Positions 27,456-36,996 of a stretch of DNA of 64,000 bases are shown piece by piece. A program made the translations under genes and the position numbers. Origin of the DNA: Janthinobacterium sp. Marseille (GTDB lineage: Bacteria; Pseudomonadota; Gammaproteobacteria; Burkholderiales; Burkholderiaceae_D); assembly GCF_000013625.1 (NCBI RefSeq), contig NC_009659.1:4030001-4094000 (forward strand), written 5' to 3'. The notes below the pieces were generated by a model that saw only the letters and a program-made list of their open reading frames with translations, ran no database searches and was not told where the DNA came from. Positions within the stretch are counted from its first letter, which is position 1. Every line of letters starts with the position of its first letter.

Positions 27456-27931
27456 TGCACACCTCGCTTGGCCTGGATCAGGCTATTGAATTTTTCCTTG
27501 GAGACGCGGGCATACAGGTCGTCATCGATCTGGATCGCCGGGCCGCTCGCGCATTGGCCGAGGCAGTACACGGTTTGCAAGGTAAATTTGTTGTCATCAG
27601 TGGTGCCGTGAAAATCACAGCCCAGCAATTCTTTCGCATGGTCAGCCAGCGATTCGCAACCGCGTGCCTGGCAAGCCTCGGCACGGCAGATTTGCACGAC
27701 GTGCTCGCCGACCGGGTGTTGGCGGAAGAAGTGGTAATAGGTGATCACGCCGTGCACTTCCGCGCGCGAAATGTTCAAACCTTCGGCGATCGCAGGAACG
27801 ATGCTGGGCGGGATGTACCCAACCACGCCCTGGATGTCGTGTAGGATAGGCAAAAGCGCGCCAGGTGTAGCTTTGCGCTGTGCAATAATGGCCTCGACCG
27901 CGGCCAAATCGAATGGGGTTTGGGTGTTCAC
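27452..27931 (-). CDS. fdsG: NAD-dependent formate dehydrogenase gamma subunit
   Basis: NuoE-like [2Fe-2S] subunit, 159 residues. Cluster ligands lie in QICRAEACQARGC and VYCLGQCASGP. First gene of the operon. The 241-bp region upstream, shared with divergent fdsR, holds two inverted repeats. Confidence 0.96.
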   Translation of the reverse strand: MNTQTPFDLAAVEAIIAQRKATPGALLPILHDIQGVVGYIPPSIVPAIAEGLNISRAEVHGVITYYHFFRQHPVGEHVVQICRAEACQARGCESLADHAKELLGCDFHGTTDDNKFTLQTVYCLGQCASGPAIQIDDDLYARVSKEKFNSLIQAKRGVQ

Positions 27932-28031
27932 TTAGAGTCTCCTGCTAGCGACACCGATGGCAATACCGCATGCCGCGAGGTCGTGAAATCGAACGAAACC
28001 ATACTGCTTCCTTGTTAAAAATTATCTTGTA

Positions 28032-28053
28032 TATATGCTTTTAATAGCATATA
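28032..28053. promoter_or_regulatory. Inverted repeat in the fdsG/fdsR promoter region, site 1
   Basis: Perfect 8-bp arms TATATGCT/AGCATATA with a 6-nt AT spacer, about 100 bp upstream of fdsG and 120 bp upstream of fdsR. It is a candidate FdsR or ModE-family operator. Confidence 0.6.
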
Positions 28054-28062
28054 GTTTAGGTA

Positions 28063-28092
28063 TGCTACCTATGTAACACGTGAAAGGTAGCA
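28063..28092. promoter_or_regulatory. Inverted repeat in the fdsG/fdsR promoter region, site 2
   Basis: Perfect 8-bp arms TGCTACCT/AGGTAGCA with a 14-nt spacer, 80 bp before the fdsR start. Its arm sequence is distinct from site 1, but both contain ATGCT/AGCA-type half-sites. Confidence 0.55.
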
Positions 28093-28172
28093 CCCGAAAA
28101 CCAGGGCTTCAATAGGCTATCTTTTGCATAAGCAGGGAAAGATGCGTAAACGCTACAAAGGCGGCATGACGT

Positions 28173-29261
28173 ATGTTTAAAGTTGTCATTAATCCCCACT
28201 GGGAAATTACCCACACCAACGACGCGCCGCTGGATACTGCGGTTTTGCTCAATTTGCTGATGTCGATCCAGAAGACCGGATCCATCTCCAAGGCCGCGCG
28301 CCTGGTCGACTTGTCATATCGCTATTCATGGGGCTTGTTGCGGGAGGCGGAAAAGCTCTTCGGCACCGCATTGTTAAATACCGATCGTGGTCGCGGGACA
28401 ACATTGACCCCTTTGGCGGAAAAGCTGATCTGGGCTGATCGCCGGATTCGCGCGCGCCTGTCGCCGACGCTGGAAAGTCTGGCCTCCGAGCTGGAAAGCG
28501 AAATCGGCAAAACCATCGTCGGTAAGACCAAGCCAATCCGGCTCGATGCCAGCCATGGTTTTGCGGTCGACGCCTTGTTGCACCAATTAACAGAGGCAAA
28601 CCTGCCGGTCGATTTGCGTTATCGCAACAGCACCGATGCAGTTGCCGCTTTGTCACGCAATGAATGTGACCTGGCCGGCTTCCACGTTCCGCTCGGTGAA
28701 TTCGAGAAAAAGGCGGTGGAGCGCTATACGCAGTGGCTCAATCCACGTGAACATTGCCTGATCCACCTTGCAGTGCGTACCCAGGGTATGTTTGTGGCAC
28801 CCGGCAATCCAAAGAAGATCACCGGCCTGCATGACCTGACACGTCCCGGCGTGCGTTTCGTCAATCGTCAGATCGGTTCGGGTACGCGGATGCTGCTGGA
28901 GTTGATGCTGGCCGGATCGAATATCTCGCCTTTCGATATCGAAGGCTATCAAAGCAATGAATTCACCCATTCTGCAGTCGCTGCTTATATAGCAAGCGGG
29001 ATGGCTGATGTCGGGGTCGGTGTGCAAACGGCGGCGCATCGCTTCAGCCTGGATTTCATTCCGCTGATTCGTGAACGTTACTTCCTCGCCCTGCCGCTCT
29101 CCATCATGGATGACCCGCTGATCCAGTTGGTCATTGATGTGGTGCAGTCCGGATATTTCCGTAAAGTGATTAATGGTCTTGCCGGTTACGACGCCGGCGA
29201 TACCGGCAAGATCCTGTTGCTGTCGGAAGCCTTCGGACATACCAAGGTTCCGACCGCCTGA
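28173..29261 (+). CDS. fdsR: FdsR-type regulator (ModE/LysR-like HTH plus periplasmic-binding domain)
   Basis: Regulator of 362 residues. The N-terminal HTH resembles ModE and LysR (SISKAARLVDLSYRYSWGLLREAEKLFG, then the RGRGTTLTPLAEKLI wing). It is followed by a substrate-binding-protein-like domain of the PBP-like/molybdate class (LTRPGVRFVNRQIGSGTRMLLELML). Divergence from fdsG matches FdsR of Cupriavidus, a formate-responsive regulator of fds. Its stop lies 6 bp from the converging modC stop. Confidence 0.85.
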   Translation: MFKVVINPHWEITHTNDAPLDTAVLLNLLMSIQKTGSISKAARLVDLSYRYSWGLLREAEKLFGTALLNTDRGRGTTLTPLAEKLIWADRRIRARLSPTLESLASELESEIGKTIVGKTKPIRLDASHGFAVDALLHQLTEANLPVDLRYRNSTDAVAALSRNECDLAGFHVPLGEFEKKAVERYTQWLNPREHCLIHLAVRTQGMFVAPGNPKKITGLHDLTRPGVRFVNRQIGSGTRMLLELMLAGSNISPFDIEGYQSNEFTHSAVAAYIASGMADVGVGVQTAAHRFSLDFIPLIRERYFLALPLSIMDDPLIQLVIDVVQSGYFRKVINGLAGYDAGDTGKILLLSEAFGHTKVPTA

Positions 29262-29267
29262 GCATTG

Positions 29268-30344
29268 CTATTTAAGAATAGCGATGCCCTTGATTTGCGC
29301 AAACACCTGCCCACCCGGTGCCAGGTGCATTGCTTCGCATGATTTACGGGTAATGCGCGCCAGCAGGCGTGTGCCATTTGCATCCAGTCCTATCATTACC
29401 TGCCCCGGCGCATCGTCAGACAACTCCGTTACCGTTGCCGGGATGATATTCAGGATGCTGCTATCGCGTTGCGGCAGCAGGCTCAGGCTGACATCGCGCG
29501 CCTGTATCCGTATGCGTACCTGCTGACCTGCGGTGGCGGCCTGTTGCGGTAATAGCAGCTGACCACCGGAGAACTGGGCAGACGTCAGGTGGAAATCCAC
29601 ATCATGGGCCGTGACAGTCGCGACTACCAGCGCACTGGCCGTATCGCCATGCGCAAAGTTGAGATCCAGGCGTGTCATCAGATCGCTGGTCGCGCCGCTG
29701 GCAATGACCTTGCCGCTTTCCAGCAAAACCAAATGATCGGCCAGGCGTGCTACTTCGTCGGCCGAGTGGCTGACATAGATCACCGGGATGTCGAGTTCAT
29801 CATGCAGCCTTTCCAGGTAAGGCATGATTTCTTCCTTGCGCTTGCTGTCGAGTGCTGCCAGCGGTTCATCCATTAAGAGGATGCGCGGGCTGGTTGCCAG
29901 TGCACGCGCAATCGCCACACGCTGGCGTTCGCCGCCGGACAATTTATCCGGATTGCGTTGCAGCAGATGGCCGATGTCGAGCAAGGCGACAGCATGTTCC
30001 AGCGATACCTGATGCGTGGCAGCAGAAACGCGGCGCCTGCCGTATTCCAGATTGCGCTGCACATTCAGGTGGGCAAACAGGCTGGCTTCCTGGAATACAT
30101 AGCCGAGCGGCCGTTTATAGGTCGGCAGGAAGATATTCCGTTCGTCGTCCTGCCAGACCTCGCCGTTGACTTCCAGATAGGAACCGCTAAAGCGCTCCAG
30201 TCCGGTCATTGCACGCAGGCAGGTAGTTTTGCCGGAGCCGGACGGACCGAACAGGGCGGTCACGCCACGGCCGGGCAAAGTCAGGTCGACGTCCAGTTTG
30301 AACGCACTGTAAGCGATATTGAATCGCGCGCGGATATCCGTCAT
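29268..30344 (-). CDS. modC: Molybdate ABC transporter ATP-binding protein
   Basis: Cytoplasmic ATPase of the molybdate importer, 358 residues. Walker A is GPSGSGKTT, the signature is [15 protein letters not shown], and Walker B is [13 protein letters not shown]-terminal Mop/TOBE domain ([10 protein letters not shown] and following) is present. The start [13 protein letters not shown] overlaps the modB stop (ATGA); a longer reading inside modB is rejected. Confidence 0.96.
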   Translation of the reverse strand: MTDIRARFNIAYSAFKLDVDLTLPGRGVTALFGPSGSGKTTCLRAMTGLERFSGSYLEVNGEVWQDDERNIFLPTYKRPLGYVFQEASLFAHLNVQRNLEYGRRRVSAATHQVSLEHAVALLDIGHLLQRNPDKLSGGERQRVAIARALATSPRILLMDEPLAALDSKRKEEIMPYLERLHDELDIPVIYVSHSADEVARLADHLVLLESGKVIASGATSDLMTRLDLNFAHGDTASALVVATVTAHDVDFHLTSAQFSGGQLLLPQQAATAGQQVRIRIQARDVSLSLLPQRDSSILNIIPATVTELSDDAPGQVMIGLDANGTRLLARITRKSCEAMHLAPGGQVFAQIKGIAILK

Positions 30345-31015
30345 TTGCGCCGCCCGGTCGGATTCAATGTGTACAGTATGATCAGCACCGCCATCGAGAA
30401 CACCAGCATACCGGCCGCGAGCCAATGTGCCTGTGCATACTCAAGTGCTTCAACATGGTCGTAAATTTGTACAGAAATCATGCGGGTCTGATTCGGGATA
30501 TTGCCGCCTATCATCAGCACCACGCCGAACTCACCGACCGTGTGTGCAAAGCCCATCACGATAGCGGTCAGGTAACCGGGTTTGGCCAATGGCAGGGTGA
30601 CACTGAAAAAAGTATCGAGAGGTGATGCGCGCAAGGTCGCGGCCACTTCGAGCGGGCGCTCACCCATCGCCTCAAAAGCGTTCTGGATAGGTTGTACAAC
30701 GAAGGGCATCGAGTAAAAAACCGAGCCAACCACCAGGCCGGTGAAACTGAAGGGCAAAGTGCCGAAACCCATAGCCTGGGTCAGCTGTCCGACCGGGCCA
30801 TTGGGCCCCAGCGCCACCAGTAGGTAAAAGCCGATGACGGTGGGCGGCAGCACGATAGGCAGCGCAACAAACGCGCCGACCGGGCTTTTCAACCAGGAAC
30901 GTGTGCGCGCCAGCCACCACGCCAGGGGCGTGCCTATCAAAAGAAGAATGATGGTAGTGAGGCTGGCGAGCTTGAGGGTCAGGACAATCGCACCGATATT
31001 CGGATCGGTAAACAA
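30341..31015 (-). CDS. modB: Molybdate ABC transporter permease
   Basis: Inner-membrane permease, 224 residues with five hydrophobic helices. The EAA loop motif is [23 protein letters not shown], followed by [17 protein letters not shown], characteristic of ModB. It lies between modA (12 bp) and modC (4-bp overlap). Confidence 0.97.
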   Translation of the reverse strand: MFTDPNIGAIVLTLKLASLTTIILLLIGTPLAWWLARTRSWLKSPVGAFVALPIVLPPTVIGFYLLVALGPNGPVGQLTQAMGFGTLPFSFTGLVVGSVFYSMPFVVQPIQNAFEAMGERPLEVAATLRASPLDTFFSVTLPLAKPGYLTAIVMGFAHTVGEFGVVLMIGGNIPNQTRMISVQIYDHVEALEYAQAHWLAAGMLVFSMAVLIILYTLNPTGRRK

Positions 31016-31027
31016 CGAGAACCTCTC

Positions 31028-31801
<774 letters not shown>

Positions 31802-31812
31802 TTAATAAACCT

Positions 31813-32607
31813 TTAGGCGGGTACCGCCAGAATGATGTGCGATGCCTTGATCATGGCAGTAGCGCGTACACCTTCTTTTAAACCAAGCACTTTCACGCTT
31901 TCATTGGTGATGATGGATGCCACGGTCTTGCCGCCCGGCAGTTCAATCACGACCTCTGCATTGACTGCGCCTTCCTGGCAACGAACAACGGTGCCGGTCA
32001 GGGAGTTGCGTGCACTGGTTTTGAAATTTGTTTCCACGGTGAGGATGATCCATTGCGCCTTGACCAGCGCATAGGCTTCGGAGCCGACTTCGAGTGCCAG
32101 GTGCTCGGCACTGTCATTGGTGATGATGGCTGCCAGCTCTGCGCCATTGCCGATATCGAGTATGACCTCTGCATTGACGGCGCCTTTCTTGACGGCGCTG
32201 ACGGTGCCGAGGAACTGGTTGCGTGCGCTGGTTTGCATATCGAATCTCCGGCTCATTGTGTAGTACTGATCAAAATCGTCCATGGTGCGGCCGATTGCCG
32301 CCGGCACTGCGGCCCATTCCTGCTCCAGGCGGCGGTAGGTTGCAACTACACGCCTGCCATACTCGGTCAGGCAGGTGCCGCCACCGGTACTGCCACCCGG
32401 CTGGCGTATCACCAGCGGCTCATGCGACAGATTATTTACCGATTCGACGGCTTGCCATGCCGCCTTGTAACTCATGCCCATCGCGGTCGCTGCCGCAGAA
32501 ATTGAGCCAGAGGCGTCAATCCGTTCCAGCAGCTCCAGGTGATCCCAGCGCTTGCCGCGCGATTTGGATAGACCTTCCAGTTTGATGGGCGAAGTTGTCT
32601 TGCTCAT
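31813..32607 (-). CDS. modE: Molybdate-responsive transcriptional regulator ModE
   Basis: Full-length ModE of 264 residues. It has an N-terminal winged HTH (RIDASGSISAAATAMGMSYKAAWQAVESV) with the Gly-rich wing GGSTGGGTCLTEYGRRVV, and two C-terminal Mop/TOBE domains (SARNQFLGTVSAVKKGAVNAEV and SARNSLTGTVVRCQEGAVNAEV) that bind molybdate. First gene of its own transport operon, so autoregulation is likely through the box at 32678. Confidence 0.96.
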   Translation of the reverse strand: MSKTTSPIKLEGLSKSRGKRWDHLELLERIDASGSISAAATAMGMSYKAAWQAVESVNNLSHEPLVIRQPGGSTGGGTCLTEYGRRVVATYRRLEQEWAAVPAAIGRTMDDFDQYYTMSRRFDMQTSARNQFLGTVSAVKKGAVNAEVILDIGNGAELAAIITNDSAEHLALEVGSEAYALVKAQWIILTVETNFKTSARNSLTGTVVRCQEGAVNAEVVIELPGGKTVASIITNESVKVLGLKEGVRATAMIKASHIILAVPA

Positions 32608-32677
32608 AACAGTCACTATCTTTAAAAATGATGAAAGGCTGTTCAGCAAAAGTCGTTCTAAAAGTTGATACTATACA

Positions 32678-32702
32678 CGATATTACTTTTAACGACATAA
32701 CG
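32678..32702. promoter_or_regulatory. ModE-like box A, between modE and the LysR-fdh unit
   Basis: A 25-bp element beginning CGATAT and ending CGACATAACG, 70 bp upstream of modE. It agrees with box B (46357-46381) at 19 of 25 positions and resembles the Escherichia coli modA operator half-sites CGTTATAT...ACATAACG. Confidence 0.7.
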
Positions 32703-32881
32703 CGAACAGGATGAAGTACCGTCATTCTATTTGTGTATCGGGAATTCCGGTCGTCTATTGAACATGTTGGCAGCAGGGGCATTCCGGAAAATCGCAGATA
32801 TGCGGATAAGATGAAGGCGACTTCCCTTCTTTCCGGCATCTCAGTAATCCCTTTTGTCATCACTAACTACGGGCTATACCG

Positions 32882-33820
32882 ATGTTTGTACGTCAGCTTG
32901 ATTACCTCGTCACCCTTGCCCGGGAAAAGCATTTCGCCCGCGCCGCGGAAATTTGCTGCGTATCGCAGCCGGCCCTCTCTGCTGCAGTAAGGAATCTGGA
33001 AACCGAATTGGGTATCGCCATTGTGCAGCGTGGCCAGCGCTTCCAGGGTTTCACGCCGGAAGGTGAGCGCATCCTCGATTGGGCGCGCCAGACCCTGGCG
33101 GCGCTGGAAGGCTTGAAGCAGGAAGCATCGATGTCACGCGTCAAGCTGACCGGTACACTGCGGCTCGGCGCGATTCCGACCACCATGCCTATCGTGTCGC
33201 TATTGACCGGGCAGTGCCGGGCGCAACACGCGGACCTGCGACAACTGGTGCTGTCGTTGAGCACGGAAGAAATCATGCGCCGGCTCGATGACTTTGAGCT
33301 GGATGTCGGCCTGACTTATCTGGAAGACCAGCGCCTGAATGGCTTCCACGTGCAACCTTTATATCGCGAACGCTATATGTTGCTGGCGCGTGAAGGCGCC
33401 ATGCTGGATGGCAAGGCGGAGATCAGCTGGGAAGAAGCCGCCGAGTTTCCGCTGTGCCTGCTGACATCGCATATGCAGAACCGGCGCATCGTCGATGCCG
33501 CCTTCCGTCGTGCCGAGGTGCATCCGAATGTCGTGGTCGAGACCGATTCCGTATTCGCGTTATATTCACACGTGCGACACGCGAATCTATACAGTGTGGT
33601 GCCACACAGCTTGCTATGCCTGTTTGAACTGCGCGATGAAATGGTCGCGATTCCTATCGTGCCGGAGTTGAGTCGTTCGATAGGATTAATCTCGCTTGAT
33701 CATGATCCCTGCTCACCTATCGTCGTGGCGGCACGCAGTATTGCCGAGAAGATCAATCTGCAGGCGCAATTCGATGCATACATAAGCGGCGGCTATCAGC
33801 CCATCACATCAAACGATTAG
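32882..33820 (+). CDS. LysR family regulator, probable regulator of the NAD formate dehydrogenase
   Basis: 312 residues. The HTH is KHFARAAEICCVSQPALSAAVRNLETELG, followed by an effector domain starting LTGTLRLGAIPTTMP. The sequence is close in style to OxyR/CbbR-like LysR proteins but lacks recognisable redox cysteines of OxyR. It is divergent from modE and 127 bp upstream of fdh in the same direction, so it is probably the activator of fdh. Confidence 0.88.
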   Translation: MFVRQLDYLVTLAREKHFARAAEICCVSQPALSAAVRNLETELGIAIVQRGQRFQGFTPEGERILDWARQTLAALEGLKQEASMSRVKLTGTLRLGAIPTTMPIVSLLTGQCRAQHADLRQLVLSLSTEEIMRRLDDFELDVGLTYLEDQRLNGFHVQPLYRERYMLLAREGAMLDGKAEISWEEAAEFPLCLLTSHMQNRRIVDAAFRRAEVHPNVVVETDSVFALYSHVRHANLYSVVPHSLLCLFELRDEMVAIPIVPELSRSIGLISLDHDPCSPIVVAARSIAEKINLQAQFDAYISGGYQPITSND

Positions 33821-33947
33821 ACCGCAAAAAACATACTCCCTAAGATGGCTGCGCTGGGCATTCATTCTGATGTCCGCTTGCAGAAGAAAATTCAGCTACC
33901 GCCGGCAATTTTCGATGCGCCGTAGCAACCAACTTAGGAGAAGTAAC

Positions 33948-35150
33948 ATGGCAAAAGTTTTATGTGTTTTGTACGATGATCCAGTCAACGGTTACCCGAA
34001 GACTTATGCACGTGACGATGTAGCGCAACCATCGATCTACCCTGACGGCCAGACCTTGCCGACACCTAAAGGTATCGACTTCAAACCAGGTACCTTGCTG
34101 GGTAGCGTATCCGGTGAGCTGGGCCTGCGTAAATACCTGGAGTCGAATGGCCATACCCTGGTTGTTACATCCAGCAAAGACGGTGCAGACAGCGTCCTAG
34201 ACAAAGAATTGCACGATGCAGAGATCATCATCTCGCAACCATTCTGGCCTGCATACATGACAGCGGAACGCATCGCCAAAGCGAAGAAATTGAAAATGAT
34301 CGTGACAGCCGGTATCGGTTCCGATCACACCGATCTGGAAGCTGCCAACAAGCACAACATCACCGTCGCCGAAGTGACCTATTGCAACAGCCACAGCGTT
34401 GCTGAACACGTCGTCATGATGATCCTGTCGCAAGTACGTAACTACATCCCTTCGTACAACCAGGTTATCAACGGTGGCTGGAACATCGCTGATTGCGTTG
34501 AACGTTCTTACGATCTCGAAGCAATGAGCGTTGGTACTGTTGCTGCCGGCCGCATCGGTCTGCGCGTACTGCGTCTGTTGAAACCATTCGACGTCAAACT
34601 GCACTACATGGATCGTCACCGCCTGCCGGAAGCCGTAGAAAAAGAACTGAACCTGACTTACCACAGCACGCTCGACAGCCTGACCAAAGTGTGTGACGTG
34701 GTGACCTTGAACTGCCCGTTGCATCCTGAAACAGAACACATGATCAACGAAAAAACCTTGAAAAACTTCAAGCGTGGTTCGTACATCATCAACACAGCAC
34801 GCGGCAAACTGTGCGATCGCGACGCGATTGTTGCAGCATTGAAGAGCGGTCAACTGGCAGGTTACGCCGGCGACGTCTGGTTCCCGCAACCAGCGCCAAA
34901 AGACCATCCATGGCGCACCATGCCGCACCACGGCATGACACCACACATTTCCGGCACCAGCCTGACGGCACAAACCCGTTACGCAGCAGGTACCCGCGAA
35001 ATCCTGGAATGCTACTTTGAAGGTCGTCCTATCCGTGACGAATACCTGATTGTTCAAGGCGGCAAACTGGCCGGCGTCGGCGCTCACTCCTACAGTGACG
35101 GTAACGCAACCAAAGGTTCGGAAGAAGCTGCGAAATTTAAAGTAGCGTAA
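33948..35150 (+). CDS. fdh: NAD-dependent formate dehydrogenase, metal-independent
   Basis: D-2-hydroxyacid dehydrogenase-fold enzyme oxidising formate to CO2 with NAD+, 400 residues. Motifs are VTYCNSHSVAEHVVMMILSQVRNY, a nucleotide-binding segment VGTVAAGRIGLRVLRLL, RGSYIINTARGKLCDRDAI, and the catalytic His in TPHISGTSLTAQTRYAAG. The PGTLLGSVSGELGLRKYLE N-terminal extension is specific to formate dehydrogenases. Start chosen at MAKVLCVLYDDP with AGGAG upstream. It needs no molybdenum, unlike the fds enzyme 6 kb away. Codon use looks highly expressed. Confidence 0.95.
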   Translation: MAKVLCVLYDDPVNGYPKTYARDDVAQPSIYPDGQTLPTPKGIDFKPGTLLGSVSGELGLRKYLESNGHTLVVTSSKDGADSVLDKELHDAEIIISQPFWPAYMTAERIAKAKKLKMIVTAGIGSDHTDLEAANKHNITVAEVTYCNSHSVAEHVVMMILSQVRNYIPSYNQVINGGWNIADCVERSYDLEAMSVGTVAAGRIGLRVLRLLKPFDVKLHYMDRHRLPEAVEKELNLTYHSTLDSLTKVCDVVTLNCPLHPETEHMINEKTLKNFKRGSYIINTARGKLCDRDAIVAALKSGQLAGYAGDVWFPQPAPKDHPWRTMPHHGMTPHISGTSLTAQTRYAAGTREILECYFEGRPIRDEYLIVQGGKLAGVGAHSYSDGNATKGSEEAAKFKVA

Positions 35151-35201
35151 TTCTGAACCGGCAAGCCAGCAGATGACCGGATCTGCTGGCTACCCATTAC
35201 T

Positions 35202-35239
35202 AATGCCGACGTGCAGTCCTGACGTCGGCATTTTTTTAT
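35202..35239 (+). terminator. Rho-independent terminator after fdh
   Basis: AATGCCGACGT/ACGTCGGCATT stem followed by a T run. A second hairpin (GCCAGCAGAT...ATCTGCTGGC, 35165-35190) precedes it, giving a double hairpin 3' end. Confidence 0.85.
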
Positions 35240-35283
35240 CGATGCCTTGTCCTGCATCAGGCATCCATCAAGCAAGGTTTCTC

Positions 35284-35793
35284 ATGTCGAATTTATTCAA
35301 GAAGTTTTTTAGCAGCAGTATGGCGCTGCCGCCGCAGCCTACCCTTTCCAATGTGCTCCTGTCCGGCCTCGGTGGTTTCTTCGCGATCAGTGTCATCGCA
35401 TTGGCCGCAGACTATACGCAGGCGCTGTTGATACTAGGCTCCTTCGGCGCGTCATGCGTGATTGTGTTTGCGTTGCCGGATACGCCATTGGCACAACCGC
35501 GTAATGTGATCCTCGGGCATTTCCTGAGCAGCCTGTCGGGCCTGGTCTACCTGAATGTATTCGGGCCGCATTGGTGGGCTTTGGGTTTGGCGGTGGCAAC
35601 AGCGATCATTATCATGATGGCTTGTCGTGTCGTGCATCCGCCGGCCGGTTCAAATCCGGTGATTGTTTTTCTCGCTGCGCCGGGCTGGAGCTTCTTGTTT
35701 TTCCCGACCCTGATCGGCGCTTGCATACTGGTGGTTGTTGCGATGATCTACAACAATGTCGTACGCAAGAATAAGTATCCGAAATACTGGTAG
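35284..35793 (+). CDS. HPP family integral membrane protein
   Basis: 169 residues from MSNLFKKFFSSSMALP, four hydrophobic helices. The family-defining His-Pro-Pro is in CRVVHPPAGSNPVIV. Members of this family include plant plastid nitrite transporters; a bacterial substrate is not established. It follows fdh in the same direction but after a terminator, so it may have its own promoter. A role in anion or formate/nitrite flux would be speculation. Confidence 0.82.
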   Translation: MSNLFKKFFSSSMALPPQPTLSNVLLSGLGGFFAISVIALAADYTQALLILGSFGASCVIVFALPDTPLAQPRNVILGHFLSSLSGLVYLNVFGPHWWALGLAVATAIIIMMACRVVHPPAGSNPVIVFLAAPGWSFLFFPTLIGACILVVVAMIYNNVVRKNKYPKYW

Positions 35794-35880
35794 AAGAACG
35801 CCGGCCTGTTATCGCAAGTTGCGGTAGCAGATCGGCTGGCCTACGCGGGGGTGTGGTGTGGAGGTGAGTATTGCCGGTGC

Positions 35881-36159
35881 TTACATCGCGAAGCGTTCAC
35901 CCAACTGGCTCAATGACTGCATCAGTTGTTCGCTGGTCTTGGATGTGGCTTCATCAATCGCCACCTTGACGATGCGCAAGGTGCGTTGCTCCGCTTCGAA
36001 AGCCGAAGTCTCGCATCCTTCAATCACGCCTTCTATCGGTTGCAGGTTTTCTTTATGCCAGACGCGATAGGTGCCGCCCCATTCCCCGAATGAGAAACCC
36101 CATGTTTGTTCGGTTGCCGTTACCGAGATAACGTACCCTTTGTATTCAAGCAAAGCCAC
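35881..36159 (-). CDS. Hypothetical protein with ModE-like box and long leader upstream
   Basis: 92 residues from a GTG start with AGGAC 9 nt upstream. Aromatic and Gly-rich N-terminal half (YKGYVISVTATEQTWGFSF, WGGTYRVWHKENLQP) and a helical C-terminal half. No cysteine cluster or membrane helix. Family not recognised. It sits among molybdenum genes, and a ModE-like box lies 181 bp upstream, leaving a leader of up to 180 nt that contains a strong hairpin. Confidence 0.65.
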   Translation of the reverse strand: MALLEYKGYVISVTATEQTWGFSFGEWGGTYRVWHKENLQPIEGVIEGCETSAFEAEQRTLRIVKVAIDEATSKTSEQLMQSLSQLGERFAM

Positions 36160-36503
36160 GATATTTGTCCTGTTAAAAATGTAACTGGATATGCCGGCTT
36201 GTCGACTCGTTCATTGCATCTTCAGATGCAATGGTCGGAAACCAAAGGCAATAACGGGGTCGGTTATTTGCGTGGAAAATTGTGCCGGGAGGGTATGTAT
36301 TTTGCAGAGCGGGCAAAACCGATTTCGTTATGCTCACAAGGATATAGCGTTAACATACATAACGCAAGTATTTACCAGCCTTCCCTTGTGACGCATCAAT
36401 GAAGATTAGCCGAAATGTCGCAAGCATGCAGCAGCTTTATTGCTAAGCAAAATGAGCAAGCGGATAGGAAGACGCTATCGGCAAATGATTGTCGCAGAGT
36501 CCC
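36160..36503 (-). promoter_or_regulatory. 344-bp gene-free region: leader of the small hypothetical, candidate structured RNA
   Basis: No gene is seen on either strand. Reading leftward toward the hypothetical gene it contains ModE-like box C (36340-36364), a C/G-rich stretch near 36286-36295, and a perfect hairpin CATTGCATC-TTCA-GATGCAATG (36212-36233). An overlapping second dyad, CGTTATGC...ATATAGCG (36326-36349), abuts box C. Confidence 0.5.
36340..36364. promoter_or_regulatory. ModE-like box C
   Basis: 25-bp element with GATAT near one end and ACATAACG at the other. 17 of 25 positions agree with box A. It contains an internal inverted repeat CGTTA...TAACG. Confidence 0.5.
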
Positions 36504-36920
36504 TTATTTCGATGGGGTTTTTGTGGCCTTGCCTTTGGCGGCCGGAGGCGGTGTGGTGGACAGCAATTTGCTAAAGACAGCAAAGTCGCTGCTGATGGCT
36601 TTGGATGCCTTGCGCTCCATCGCGCGGTAACGTTCGACTACCCCGCGCCCGAAGTCGGTAACCTGGGCGCCGCCGCCACCGCTGCCGCCGGTACTGGTTA
36701 CCACCAATGGTTCGATGAATGAAGCATTGGTGGTTTCCACCAGGGTCCATGCACGGCGGTAAGACATATTCATTTCCCTGCCGGCGGCCGAGATCGAGCC
36801 GGTGCGTTCGATTGCATCTATCAGGTCGGCACGACCCGGTCCCATCGCGGTCAGTTCGCCCATCAATACACGTACACGTGGTTGCGGGGCGTTGGATTTC
36901 TTAGTCTGGCTTTTAGGCAT
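36504..36920 (-). CDS. Short ModE-like regulator (HTH domain only)
   Basis: 138 residues: a winged HTH (IERTGSISAAGREMNMSYRRAWTLVETTN) with a glycine-rich wing (TSTGGSGGGGAQVTDFGRGVVERYRAME), no Mop/TOBE molybdate-binding domain and a basic tail. Such single-domain ModE homologues cannot bind molybdate in the usual way, so its signal is unknown. It could compete with or modulate full-length ModE (31813-32607). Confidence 0.85.
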   Translation of the reverse strand: MPKSQTKKSNAPQPRVRVLMGELTAMGPGRADLIDAIERTGSISAAGREMNMSYRRAWTLVETTNASFIEPLVVTSTGGSGGGGAQVTDFGRGVVERYRAMERKASKAISSDFAVFSKLLSTTPPPAAKGKATKTPSK

Positions 36921-36996
36921 GGCTTGGACTCTTTACGGGATGCCCGTATTTTCGCCCAGATTCGCCTGAAATTGCAGTTCTTTATCGATGTGTCGC

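Noticed and set aside
28074..28089. parS-like sequence around CACGTGAAA in the fdsG/fdsR region
   Set aside because: It differs from parS at four positions and is not palindromic on one side, unlike the two exact copies at 8869 and 10586.
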